Assembly (NCBI RefSeq): GCF_026213295.1
Contig: NC_079420.1
Location: 15,304,718 to 15,368,717, forward strand
Direction: 5' to 3'
Source: Gadus chalcogrammus
Taxonomy: Eukaryota; Chordata; Actinopteri; Gadiformes; Gadidae
Length of the DNA: 64,000 nucleotides
The notes beneath the pieces were generated by a model. It was not told the DNA's origin. It did no database searches and saw only the letters and a list, made by a program, of their open reading frames with translations. Below are positions 42,597-54,600 of this stretch, in pieces. Made by a program: the position numbers and the translations under genes. The number at the start of each line of letters is the position of its first letter. The stretch's first letter is position 1.

Positions 42597-44324
42597 GTGA
42601 GTTTTGAAAACGATCAATATATTTTTTTACCCATTAAGTATTCTTCTGATTTGCTTCTCGGTTGTCCTTTTCAGCCACTTGACGAATCAACATTCTCATC
42701 ACAAAAAACATGTTGTTTGTCTTAAGGTTTCCATCTATTTCACAAATGATCCTCCTAAAATTATGTTGATACATATTAATACAGACACAGGTTGCTATAC
42801 TGAAAGGTATAATATATTGCATCTTCAAATTCTAAATACGACTAGATGTATAATGTTGAGTGGTGTACATTTATTATCCCCAATGTTTCAAACAATGCTC
42901 AAACAAAGAAATCTTCGGTTTTATTCAACCACAGAAGGGCAAAATTTGGTTGCCTGTCAATGGTATCAAATCCCCTTCCTCCCCTAAATTCCTGGGAAAC
43001 ATTAATCCATTAGAGACCTAATTTATTGATATGATATTTCAATATAAGTTTAGTTTATGCTACAGCATAAGCTGATAGCTTGTGCTACTATGAAACGTCT
43101 CTCATTCCAGTCACCAAGCTAGTGTGTAATATAACGTTGTTTTGTCCTTGAACATAATTTCTGAGTGAGTCTGTCGTATATATTCACTGGCAATGGTGGT
43201 GAAGAAAACAAACCGCCTACTTCACAACGTCATCAAACTACGTATTTTATTATTATTTTGGTTGAGACATTACATATTATACATGACCTGTAAGGTATAG
43301 TCTTCTTGAAGATGCTCTATGTCTATATGGCAAAGGCTCTAGATGTGTTTTCTGCTCTCTCCTGATTGTTAAAGCACATCCTCTGAAATAATTGTTCTGG
43401 TGCTGAAAAGGCGGATATGAACCTTGTGTGATACGCTTCTAATGTTGTCTTACTTGTGTTTTCTTTCTTTCTATTTCACCTCCGTTCCCTCCAGATTGAT
43501 GCATCATGCCTTACGTGGGAGGGACAGCAGTTCCAGGGAAAAAGAGCAATTGTTGAGAAACTCTCAGTGAGCTTTTTTTATATGTCAAGTGTTTATATTA
43601 TAGGTATGGCAGGGCAAAGGGTGATTGATAATAAGCAGAAAAAAAAATAAACATGATTTTATGCATCTGCTATTTTAATGTAGGTATCACTTTTGCAACA
43701 TCCAACCATTACTATTCATTAGTCTTGTTGTTTCAGATTAACATTATATTTTGTGTTCCAACCCCGATTCTTATGTTCTTTAGAGCCTGCCCTTCACAAA
43801 AATAGCCCACAGTATAACAGCACAGGACCATCAGCCTACCCCAGACTGCTGTATCCTCAGTATGGTTGTAGGGCAGCTAAAGGTGAGCAACACATTGAGC
43901 ATGATGCTCACCAACAGCCCGGTTTCATGGTTCATAAGTACTCTTTCTCAGGTTGAAACTAGTCCTTAAGCATTTGTTGTCAGTCTTTGATATTGAGGTT
44001 GTATTATACATTTGTATGCAATATTTTTGGCAAAGAATATATTTACAGTGAAATTAAAATGGACTTTTTGCAAATGTCCACTGCCATATTATTGATCAAC
44101 ATATTTTTTATTTCACAAAGAAGATATTCAAATAGCCAATTTGCGTATATTTTAAAGCAAATCCTGTAAGATGTTGATGTTAACTTGCTTGCCTGTGTAT
44201 TTGTTCACAGGCAGATGATGACCCCATCATGGGATTTCACCAGAGTTTTATCCTGAAAAATATTAATGATGCATGGGTGTGCACCAATGACATGTTTAGG
44301 CTGGCGCTCCACAACTTTGGCTAA
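42498..44324 (+). CDS. nutf2: nutf2, nuclear transport factor 2 (whole coding span, 4 exons)
   Basis: NTF2 is a homodimeric carrier that imports RanGDP through nuclear pores by binding FxFG nucleoporins. Four exons (99, 72, 99 and 114 nt) join without phase problems into exactly 127 residues, the length of human NTF2. The Ran-contact acidic residues Glu42, Asp92 and Asp94 and the hydrophobic-patch Trp41 are all present. Starts [20 protein letters not shown] and ends [12 protein letters not shown]. It lies between the divergent ranbp10 and co-oriented edc4. A possible non-coding first exon ends at 41178. A polyadenylation signal at 45007 suits a 3' UTR of about 0.7 kb. No defect seen. Confidence 0.97.
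43495..43566 (+). CDS. nutf2: nutf2 coding exon 2
   Basis: Reads [20 protein letters not shown] then EKLS. Contains Trp41 and Glu42. Acceptor ctccag, donor GTGAGC. Confidence 0.96.
43784..43882 (+). CDS. nutf2: nutf2 coding exon 3
   Basis: Reads [20 protein letters not shown] then [13 protein letters not shown]. The usual Ser79 is Cys here, next to the conserved Cys80. Acceptor ctttag, donor GTGAGC. Confidence 0.96.
44211..44324 (+). CDS. nutf2: nutf2 coding exon 4 and stop
   Basis: Reads [20 protein letters not shown] then [17 protein letters not shown] and TAA. Contains the Ran-binding Asp92 and Asp94. Acceptor ttcacag. Confidence 0.96.
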   Translation, partial: ADDDPIMGFHQSFILKNINDAWVCTNDMFRLALHNFG

Positions 44325-45006
44325 AGGGCATCACTCACCCCTGACGAGTGGGTACGAGTGCCCTCTCAAGGTATGGGAGGCACAGAGGAGCGAAGGGGGG
44401 GAGGAGAATCGAGGGGTAACTCTTCCCTCCCTCCCTCCATCTTATTCAGTCCTGTTTGACAAACACCCGGATTCCTGATGTCAATCACAGAACTTGCTGG
44501 TGGACATTTTTTAACCACCTCATCAAGTAGAATTTCTTTGGGAGCTGGCTGAAAAATCAGATACCGCTGTCTGCCCCTCCACTGATCTGCATGACGCTGG
44601 AAGCCCTCATTACATTATCTACCGTCAAGCCAGAGCAGAAAGACATTTGCTAGCTTAATGACGCCATTCAATGACTTGGTTAAATTCTACTCTGTTCCTA
44701 CTAAGCTGTTTTTCACTTGATTCTGCTAAAGAGCTGTTGATTGATGATGATCTGTGATGATTTTAAGAGACGCTACTCTTCAGTTCACACATCTTTTGGG
44801 TTCATTTTAGGTAAGTTGTGTGCATTTTCACGCATCTAAGTAGGTTCTATAACTAACCCTTATCTTCTTAAAGATGGATACATTTGCCATGATTCATGTT
44901 GTCAGGCTTTGATTAAGCTATCCAAAGAATAATGAAACTTGACCCCACTTTGTCTTTTGCTTTGATACTCGCTTAGAGTAAGATGAATATCACAGCCATG
45001 TCATAC

Positions 45007-45012
45007 AATAAA
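45007..45012 (+). promoter_or_regulatory. nutf2 polyadenylation signal
   Basis: AATAAA about 680 bp after the nutf2 stop, followed by a GT-rich stretch typical of a downstream element. It lies before the edc4 5' region. Confidence 0.55.
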
Positions 45013-45441
45013 ATCTGGACTATTTCGTAATGTTGTGGGGATGTGTCTTTTCCATGGAGTAAAACTATTTTAAATGGGCCTGCTATACAATTCAATAGTT
45101 TGATATATCTTTTTTATCCCCTTATCTTACCCAAAATGGTAAAACATTATTTAGGTAAGTCTGGTGATGAAGGTGTGATGAAGGGCTTCTGTTTTATACA
45201 TGCAGCAGTCTTGGTCCGTTGTACTGAACTTGTTTCTAATTAATTATTCAATATAAGTACGCCAATAATACAACGAATCACTAACAGTATGCATGCAACT
45301 GCATCTATTTCATGTTCACATGGTTAACGTTGTAATTACCAAACGATTTGCATGTGGAACTCATGGGGTCGACAGTCTGTAGACCGATGAACCAAGTCGG
45401 AACCAATTGATGCATGGGGTTTTCGGAAGACGTTCAGTGCA

Positions 45442-45449
45442 GCGGAAGT
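45442..45449 (+). promoter_or_regulatory. ETS-like motif in the edc4 5' region
   Basis: GCGGAAGT, an ETS/GABP-type core common in housekeeping promoters, about 105 bp before the edc4 ATG. Motif match only. Confidence 0.22.
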
Positions 45450-45552
45450 TTAGACGGTTGCTCGGGGTGAACGGATTGAGCACTGACAGCATCGCACAAA
45501 TCACCAAACAATTTTCTCCCCTAAACTAACCCAGTTTCCCCTTCCCTGACCC

Positions 45553-45640
45553 ATGGCTTCTAATTCCAACATAGACATTGAGGGTGCTACCCAGCATCTT
45601 CGGGACATCCTCAAACTTGACCGCCCAGTGATCAGCGCCG
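45553..45640 (+). CDS. edc4: edc4 coding exon 1
   Basis: Starts at an ATG in context cccATGG. Reads MASNSNIDIEGATQHLRDIL then KLDRPVISA. Donor GTAAGG, phase 1. Confidence 0.95.
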
Positions 45641-48600
45641 GTAAGGTGGCAGAATGAAAAGCGCTACGCGTTCTAGGCCGCGTAAGCTAATAAGATGCTA
45701 GCTAGCTGGCTACATTGCTAGCCTTTGGTTAGGTTTCTGCATTGGTTTAACAACGACTTGCTAACGCTACAACAGTTAGCGGTAGCATGAGAACATTAGC
45801 CGCCTCCTCATTTGATGTGAACAAGCTGCCTGGACACTAAAGAAACTATATTTCAAAGTAGTTGAATGCAGAGATAGATAACGGGGTGGCCCAAAGTAGC
45901 GTGTAAGCGGCTGACAAGGTTTCATAGATTAATTGCCATGCAGGCAGCCAGGTGAAGTTACTTAACCGTAGCACTTAATGTTGTACGTGTGAAACCGAAA
46001 CTACGTCGGGCGTTGAGGAACTTCTTTGCTAGTGAAATACATTTTTAATAGTTGTGTAGGATGAATGCAATATGTTATTTAGCTAAGTTATATATATTTT
46101 CTTTACAATCTAACGCTTGTTGCATGAGGGCTCATACTCAAGCCGCCGAGTGTGTCTGATACATTGATGCATTTCATTGTTCATTTAAAACATTATAGTA
46201 TCACCAATTGTGCAATTTTCTCCAGATTAACGAACCTTCAACTGTACATAAATTGTTAAAAATTGCGTATCAACGTCAATATGAAATGATTACATTCCAA
46301 GGAAAAAAACGGCTTTAACACAGCGTTGTTATAGGCGTCCATTACTCCTTGCTCTTGGATGTTGTAACGTTATTTGGAAGAGTTGAAGGAATGTTTTGAA
46401 CTGTCCCATTTAACAGATATTGTAAACCGTTCTGCAAAGAAAAACTAGTAAAGAAGTGGGAGTGTGACTGTGGACATCAAAAATGTTAGAATGTTCTATT
46501 CGTTTTTGACATAACAGATCTGAAACCTAATAAACAGACACTCACATTTATATAATTGCTATTCTGACTTTGACTTTGGGTATATTTTTCCCTCTCAGAT
46601 GTTGCATCGGTTGACGGCCCAAGAAAGACATCTTTCAATGGGGATCTGAATGGACTGCTGGGAGCAGCAGGTCTTCTAGGAAGTGGAGACCGGTCAACCA
46701 TGGTTGACAATATTGGACCCTGTGCAGCTGACAGCAACAATGCTCGAGAGACTCAGATAATGTAAGGAGTTTTATTAATGTTGATGCCCAATTTCTTAAG
46801 TCAGATAAATCCTACACGGGAAGTAAGCGATGTTCACATCAACAGGATAAGTTGAGGAATACATCTGCACATACTTGGGTTTTGAAGACCTTTGTACCAC
46901 TAGCATTGCCTTCAATTAAATACCAAAACTCATGCTTAATAACTTGTAAATACTATTTACTATTATAAATTTACTATAATAGTAAATATACGAGCCGTAT
47001 GCTATTATATCTGGAACCGAAGATTTGCCGTTCTTTTCGTGACGTCTGCCTGCCTAGGCACTGAGACATCACAACCAAGAGGCGCTGGCGTGAATCTAGA
47101 CATGTGGAGCTCTGTCTGGGCAGCAGCTTAATTCAGCATTCGAGAGAATGCTGAGTTCTTCGGAAACGTATAGTTTAACGCCATAGTGTTTGTGGATGGT
47201 GAAGTTCCGTCTGAGCAGTGGTTAATTTAATGTCTGCGCCCGAGCGAGGGTTAGGCTTCCCGGACACCTTAAGTTTATCGCTACGATGCGTGGCACATTT
47301 CATATGCAACATCACTAATTATGATGCTCAACGACAACGACAGTATCAAAGAAGTAACACAAAGTTGGCGTTGATGGTAACCATGGGGTTTACACGCCCC
47401 TCTCGTTCCTAAAACTCAACACAAGCTTTTTTTAATTGTTCAAATTCCAGCTGAAACAGTGGGTTCATTGGTTCTTTAAGATCTAGATCTGGCAAGGTCT
47501 AGACTGTTATGATTTGAATCCTTGTGTTGCATACAGTCACATCAATCAATACATACAAACAAACAAACTTTTAAATTGCCAAACAGCTGCTCTAGATTGA
47601 AATGAAAAGACTCCAGATAGCCTGTTTTGCTGTTGAGACAAATAAACCTATGTTTACTCATTGACTTCTTAAAAATATTTTTCTCTGTCATTATTAATAT
47701 TGGATGGAGTTCCTCTATCTTAAGCCTCTGTATCATATTTTATGCGGTTATTGTAATTCGTAGCACGCTATTTTTGCTCGGTCAGCAAGTTCACACAAGC
47801 TACCAATTTGCATTATCTTTGCATAATCCTTTGAAAAAATAAAAGGTACCATAGGCCCCGTTTACACTAGCACGCGTGCGGGTAAAAACGACAAAATATT
47901 TTATCGGAAGTGCCTTTCGTTTAAACGGTGACAGCGTTTTTGGGGCTTAAAAACGCAAAAATCTGAATCCACCCTCCGGAGTGGAAAACTTGAATACTCT
48001 CCGCCGTAGCGTTTCCGTCTACACTGCCAAGACGCAAAACTCTGCTCAGATCTGCTCACGTCGCGTACGCGTTTACGTCGCATACATGCGCCAGTACAGG
48101 GAACTAAACAAACATGTTGGATTATATCCATGCGTCAGACCGTCAAGCTGCTCTTGCAGCTCTAATAAACTCACAGGAGTCTTTCCACGAATTGTACAGG
48201 ATATGTACAGATAGTATTACTGAACAGAGAAGGATCTGTAATTATGTTTTGGTTTTGTAGTGCAGATAAGAGAAGAAGGAAGATTCTACGCATGCGCTCA
48301 GACATGGCAGTGTTGTGTGATGGTGTATCACAGCACCACCTAGCTGCCTGGCATGCATACCCAATCGAATTGCACACACTTTTGCGTCACCGTATGCACG
48401 CAGATTTCCTCCCCGAAAACGCTTGTCTAAACACGGAATAAAAAGTGAGGACGCAACGCCACTTTTGCGTCTTCTGTTCAGACCGTCATCATGTAAACGT
48501 AGCCATATGCCGCTTTTCCACTGCATGGTACCAGCTCGACACGACTCGACTCAGCTCGCCTTTTTTGCGTTTCCACCGCGATCTAGTACCTCAAGTGGCT

Positions 48601-51600
48601 GCTTTTTCTAGTACCGCCTCGCTCTAGGTTCCAAGCGGCTGAGCCGATGCTAAAAGGTGACGTCGGCAGACGGCCGGCCACTGATTGGCCAGAGAGTGTG
48701 ACGAAGTCACGAGAGCGACATGGCAACCATGCTGGTAACGATAGAACAGCCATAGTAGCGCCGCAGCCAACATATTCCACTTCTTCAACATGCCAGCTAA
48801 TAATACGAACACGAATACCATCGCATCGATGTTCTCCATTGTTGTTATGTGGGTTCTGTCCATGTGTGGGTTACGTAGGTGTTGTTTGCGTCGCGTACAA
48901 AAATACGTCACAGCCCTTTCGTGCAGACGACCCCGCCCACGTCCCGGAGGTACTATTTGCGGTGGAAAAGCACCCGCGCTGCTACCGTGTCGAGTCGTGT
49001 CGAGTCGTGTCGTGTCGTGTCGAGTCGAGCTACATGTGCGGTGGAAAAGCGGCAATAGGCTCAAAAACACGAAGTCTGAAGTATTTAGTGTCAGAGAATG
49101 GGCGGATGCCTTCACCGTCCTCCAATTGACCCATTGTTTTAAAAGTTGGAAATTTAAAAAACTAAATTATTTTTGTTGGAAAAGCAGTAGTGAGTGATAT
49201 CAAGCTAATATGAATATTTTAATAGGGTCAAAAATTGGAAGGACTAGGGTCGCAAAATGTTTTGAATAATAAAGACAGAAGAAATCCTAAGAACAACAAT
49301 AGTTGAGCGCTGCATGCAGCACTCGCCTAAATAAGAAACATGATTACAATAGTGTGACTCGCTTTGCAACAACACTCATAACAAGGAGCACAAACGTCTC
49401 AAAGGTGATCTTTATCAGCCTGAATAGCATCATAACACATTAAGTTAGAGACATAGCAATTTGTAATAAGTTAAGATGTCCATGATTAATTAAAACAGCT
49501 GTAATCTGTAAATTAAACGATATTTGCTCATTATATTTGCACAAGAATCAATTCTGCAATCTGCACTGAGACAAGACTATTGACATTTTAAAGGGGCTCA
49601 TGTATATCTATGTTTAATTTGAATATATTTGTATTACGTCTTTGTTTCTACTTAAGCTGCCTGTCTGGTGATGATGGGTCCACTTGCATCTCATTTGTCT
49701 CCAACAATGTGGAGATTGTGGCTAGCCGAGATTCTAGCATCGACAGCAAGGCTCGGGGAAGCAACAAGGTAAGACGGATACTGCAATTACTAGGACTGTA
49801 CCTGACTTAGATTTGTCTAGGTTGACACCCAATATGCTAGTTAAAAATAAATAAATAAATCATTTATTCATCCATCATTATGCCCATTTTGCTTTACATC
49901 CCCCTATGGCAACCGTTTAAGGAAGCAAATTAAGGTGACAGACGAGCTAAATCAAACCATAATATTTGTCGAAAACGGAGGTACATTCCAAGGTGAATTA
50001 GGGCCATCATCTGTTGAGGTAACACATTGCAACCAACTGATTAGTAAAATGGGGTTATGGAATACAACAAGGATCCATCTTTTGAGCTGTTCCTTGTTAA
50101 CCATACACTGTAGGCTACCCTTGGGACATCTTATCCGTCATCACAATAGCTCCTAGTAGCTAGGATACCCAGCTGTGCCTGTCTTCAAACCCTCTGAAAC
50201 TAGGAAATTAGCTGCATTACTTAGCTGTATATACCGCATAAAACGCTGGACTTCCCAAAACATCTTCAAATGAGACTCAGACGAGACAAAAGCTACTCCT
50301 CAGCTCCCCCCCCACTCCCAACATGATATAGGTTATAAATAATCTGGGCGGATAGTAACTTGAGCCTGGACCAACATGGAAAGAAAGAATCCATATGCAT
50401 CTTTATCAATGTTTTTGTTTTTCCAGAATACGATCTGTTCTGTCTTTCAGTAACTTAGAGAAAATTAGACATCCTCTTAGAGCTTCCTGCTCGTAAATGT
50501 CCAGGCCAGACTTTCTATGAGCTTTCTTATATCCCCTCTAGTTAAAATAAATGTACTTTTTCCTTCTTCTTGGGTCCCCAGCTGAAAATGTATTTCTAAA
50601 TAGCAATCATGCTGTTATCAGCAACTGTGAAATATGTTGATCTCTGCGGATCATTGCATACTAGCCGAATGTAATCCAGCCAGTTTATAAACATCTTTCC
50701 GATTTACAGTTCGTCTGACTGTTTTGTGTAAGATTGTTATGCAAGGGACAACTTTTCTTGGCATATCATTTTGCTTTTTTGTTTTTCTATCTCATTCTAT
50801 CATTTTTCAGGTTCTCATTTGAACCTGAAATGTATCAGAGTGAAGAATGTTACTTAAATAATTTTGCTTTTTATTCAATGGTTAGAAGGCATAAACATTT
50901 TTTATGCATGATTGTTCAACTGTGCTAATTCAAGTTGACTCGGGGCTCTGAAAATGATAATTATATTTTAATTTGAGTAAACTGCCCTACTAAGAATATT
51001 CCACCCTCCTGCATTTACATAAAACTTGGGACTTGAGTCCAAGTAAATTCTCCCCTCAAACAGACCAAAGTCTGTTTTCCTCAGTTTCCTCAGTCCACAC
51101 ACAATTCCTGCTTCGATTCCTGCAACAATTCCACAGCACTTTTATATGACAAGGACTTATTGTATTAACCTTAAAGCTCAACGTTGGCCAGGATTTCATT
51201 AATACAGTCTTCTGTTGGAGTCTTGATTTGAATTGTTTATTACTGATTTCTGCAGGTGAAGATCCAGCCAGTTGCCAAATACGATTGGGAGCACAAGTAT
51301 TTCTATGGAAACCTGATCGCTGTCTCAAACTCCTTTCTGGCGTATGCCATCAGAGGTGAGATTACCCAAGAGTAACATGTATGTGCAATATTCTAGTTAT
51401 GTCTGAAGCCGCAGCTCAACATTTTCAACCTGGTTTGCATGTTTAGGTTAGAATAGATGGCTAGCAAAGTACTTCAATACCACATTGCTACTAGCTACAG
51501 AGAGGGTATATTGTCAATTTCTCTTGTCTCGCTATCATAGTATGCACACAGCTAGAAGACTTGTTTTGTAGGTGATCAGATTTTGCTAGATAAGTCACAT

Positions 51601-54600
51601 ATTTTAGCCTAGCACCTTATCTACCTTCTAGTTTTGTTTAACAACAGAATTTGTCGACCATCCATAATTATACATGCATTTACAATCTGGAATGTATGCT
51701 CAGATGATAGTTGGCTGTGTTGCAAATTAAATGTAGGTTAAATAAGAACTGTATTCTTATGTATTGTAATTACTTTGCGGTGTTCAGATCTTGGATATAA
51801 TGCAACTTGAAACAAGTGGTATCTCTCTCTGTCATAATTGCCTGAGTTTCAACCTTTCCTCAAAATGTTCTGTTTTTTTTGTCCTTTTCCAGGAGCCAAC
51901 AACCATGCAATGATCCGCGTGCTGAGCCTGGGATCCAGCGATCGCTCCCTGCTTAAAGGCTTCACCGGGGCTGTGACGGACCTGGGGTTCGCCCACCTCG
52001 ACTCCCCTCTCCTAGGCTGTGTGGATGAGGCTGGCAACCTCGTGATCTGGCAGCTCACCTGCACCAGCGGCAAAATACTGTATCCCTTCATGGTGAAAAG
52101 TTATATTACTTGAAGTAAAACAATTTAACATGGGAGTTATCAAATCCTTTTATCCATGAACCAATAGGGTTCAGTAGAGTAACACATTTACTTTTATTTA
52201 GCTTCCTATAGAAGACAAATGTATGGAGTCAAATGGTACTGTAGCTAACCGACCGAGGTTAGCTAATAGCCTGTTTACGTAAATGATGCACCCATTTAAT
52301 GTGAGATTATAAAGGGACTCTTTGCCTGTTCCATGGTCATGGTTTATTTTATTCCGTACAGTTGGCTGTTGTAGGCGCCTCTTCCCCCTGTCCCTAAGCT
52401 TCCTTAACCCACGCCCAACCCGCAGTGATCAAGTGGTGGTCCACATTAGGAGGCCAGACGACACCCCCCTTAACTCCCACCGTCGCCTCATCTGGTGCCC
52501 CTTCATCCTGGAGGACAACGAGGAGAACCAGGAGGACACCAACCAGACACTGGCCCTTCTACACGAAGACAGGGTCAGAGTTCATTGTCTTTCACAATCC
52601 TTTCCATGTTAATACAGTCCCTACTCATCTTTTGCCTCTCTGAGAATAAGTTATGAATGGATCCTGTCCCGTCCCTCCAGGCTGAGGTGTGGGACCTCGA
52701 TGTGTTGCGTGCCAACAACGCCAGCTGGCCTGTGGACGACTCGGAACTAAAGGATGGCCTCATCGTTGTCAAGGGACACACTGAGGTAGAATAAAGGCTG
52801 CGCTCCTCCCTAGAGCCTCCTCCCTGTGATATTTCTTATATTTCCTGTTTATCCCAACATTCGTGGTACGTGAAATTATTATAATTAATAATAATTACTT
52901 AATTACCTTTCTGTGTTGCATCTAACGCTTCTATTATTTAGAAAATCATGATTTTTAATTAGATTAATTCATGGAATTGAAACCAAATCTCAGCTGTGTA
53001 CATTTATTTTCTGGTTTGTGTTCCTCCAGCGCGTCAGCGAAGGTGCCCTGTCCCCTGACGGAACTGTGCTGGCCACAGCCAGCCACGACGGCTACGTCAA
53101 GTTCTGGCAGATCTACATAGAGGGTGGGCAAAACCAACCCAGGTAGGCGAGAACACAACCCAAAACCCCACCATTTGACTTGATATTTGTCATCAGATAT
53201 TAAGGTCAAAGGGTGATCGCCCCACTACCTGTCCCTGTTAGCTGTTTAATGCTCTGTTTGTTGGAACTCCATGTCCCACAGGTGTCTCCACGAGTGGCTG
53301 CCTCACAGCGGCCGGCCCGTCTCCTGCCTGCTCTTCTGCGACAACCACAAGAAGCAGGACCCGGAGTGAGGACCCGCCTCTGGGGAGATGTTCTACCCTT
53401 GGTCCTTGTTCCAGCGCCTCTCTTAACTTCTCTCAAACGTCTTTCCTCTTTGCAGTGTACCGTTTTGGCGGTTCCTGATAACGGGCGCGGATCAGAACCA
53501 GGAGCTGAAGATGTGGTGCACGGTGTCCTGGACCTGCTTACAGACCATTAGGTAGTTGCTCCCCCTGGCCTTTTGTCTGCGCTCACCCATTACTATAGAG
53601 GTTTCCTGTGAAACCTTTTGATAGTTTTATATTCCTGAAAGTATTTGACATGAACCTGGTTCTATTAGCACTGATATATTGGTTATTTATGCTTCATTTC
53701 CTGTGTGACTGTTTTACAGGTTTTCCCCTGACCCGTTTAACTCCACGGTTATGCCAAGCCTGAAAGCCAGTCTGGACCTGTCGGCCAGTTTTCTCATTCT
53801 CACAGACGTTCAGAGGAAGGTCAGTCAGACGCTGTTGATTGTGCCCCCATGAACCCTTCATTTGTACACCTCTTTGTGTGCCCTCTCTTCTATCAAAACT
53901 AGTATTAAAGGATAATTCCCCTTGCCTCAAAGTGATCGTAAGGCAACCGTATAAAGTGTTTCCCTTAAAATCTTTTGTCATACCAAAAATAACCTCAACA
54001 GAGGGGGCACATGGGATGACACATTGGGCGATCTGCTTCGGTCAGAATACGGCAGCCGGCGGTCTGCAATTTATGTTGGCTTTTGAATGTTTGTTCAATT
54101 GGTATAACGAAGTAAATATGAACTTTGCAAAACATAGTGCATCAACATAATAGAGCTGTCAAGCTTCTTCTATAATCCCATTCGAATTTCATTCCTTATT
54201 ATTTTTTATATTTTAATTATATTCGGATTGTTAATGCTCAAAATGTGCCCATAATTAAGACTTAATTTGTACTTTTATACTGTATACAAACGCTTACGCA
54301 TTGTCAATGAACTATTAAACCTTCTGCCCACTAGAGGGCGTACTACCAATAAGCATTTCTTACTTGCAAAGTAAATATTAGGCACTCAAGGATATTATAT
54401 TAACGCCAATTCTCGACTGCTTTAATATAACGAGCCGCGTTGTGTGTGGTTATGGAGAACACTGACTCACGACTCGTGGTGAAAGATCCTTCTACATTGA
54501 ACGTGATTGTTGGTTGTGATTGCACAATAATTAATTTGATGGTCGTGTAATTATCAGAATCTGTTATATGTATTTATCATTCATCTCATTGGCGGTCGGC

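Larger units (their letters stand above)
46762..49656 (+). other. edc4 intron 2
   Basis: 2.9-kb intron holding two abutting inverted-repeat elements and a diverged two-copy repeat of about 95 bp at 47105-47290. The rest is unassigned. Confidence 0.6.
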
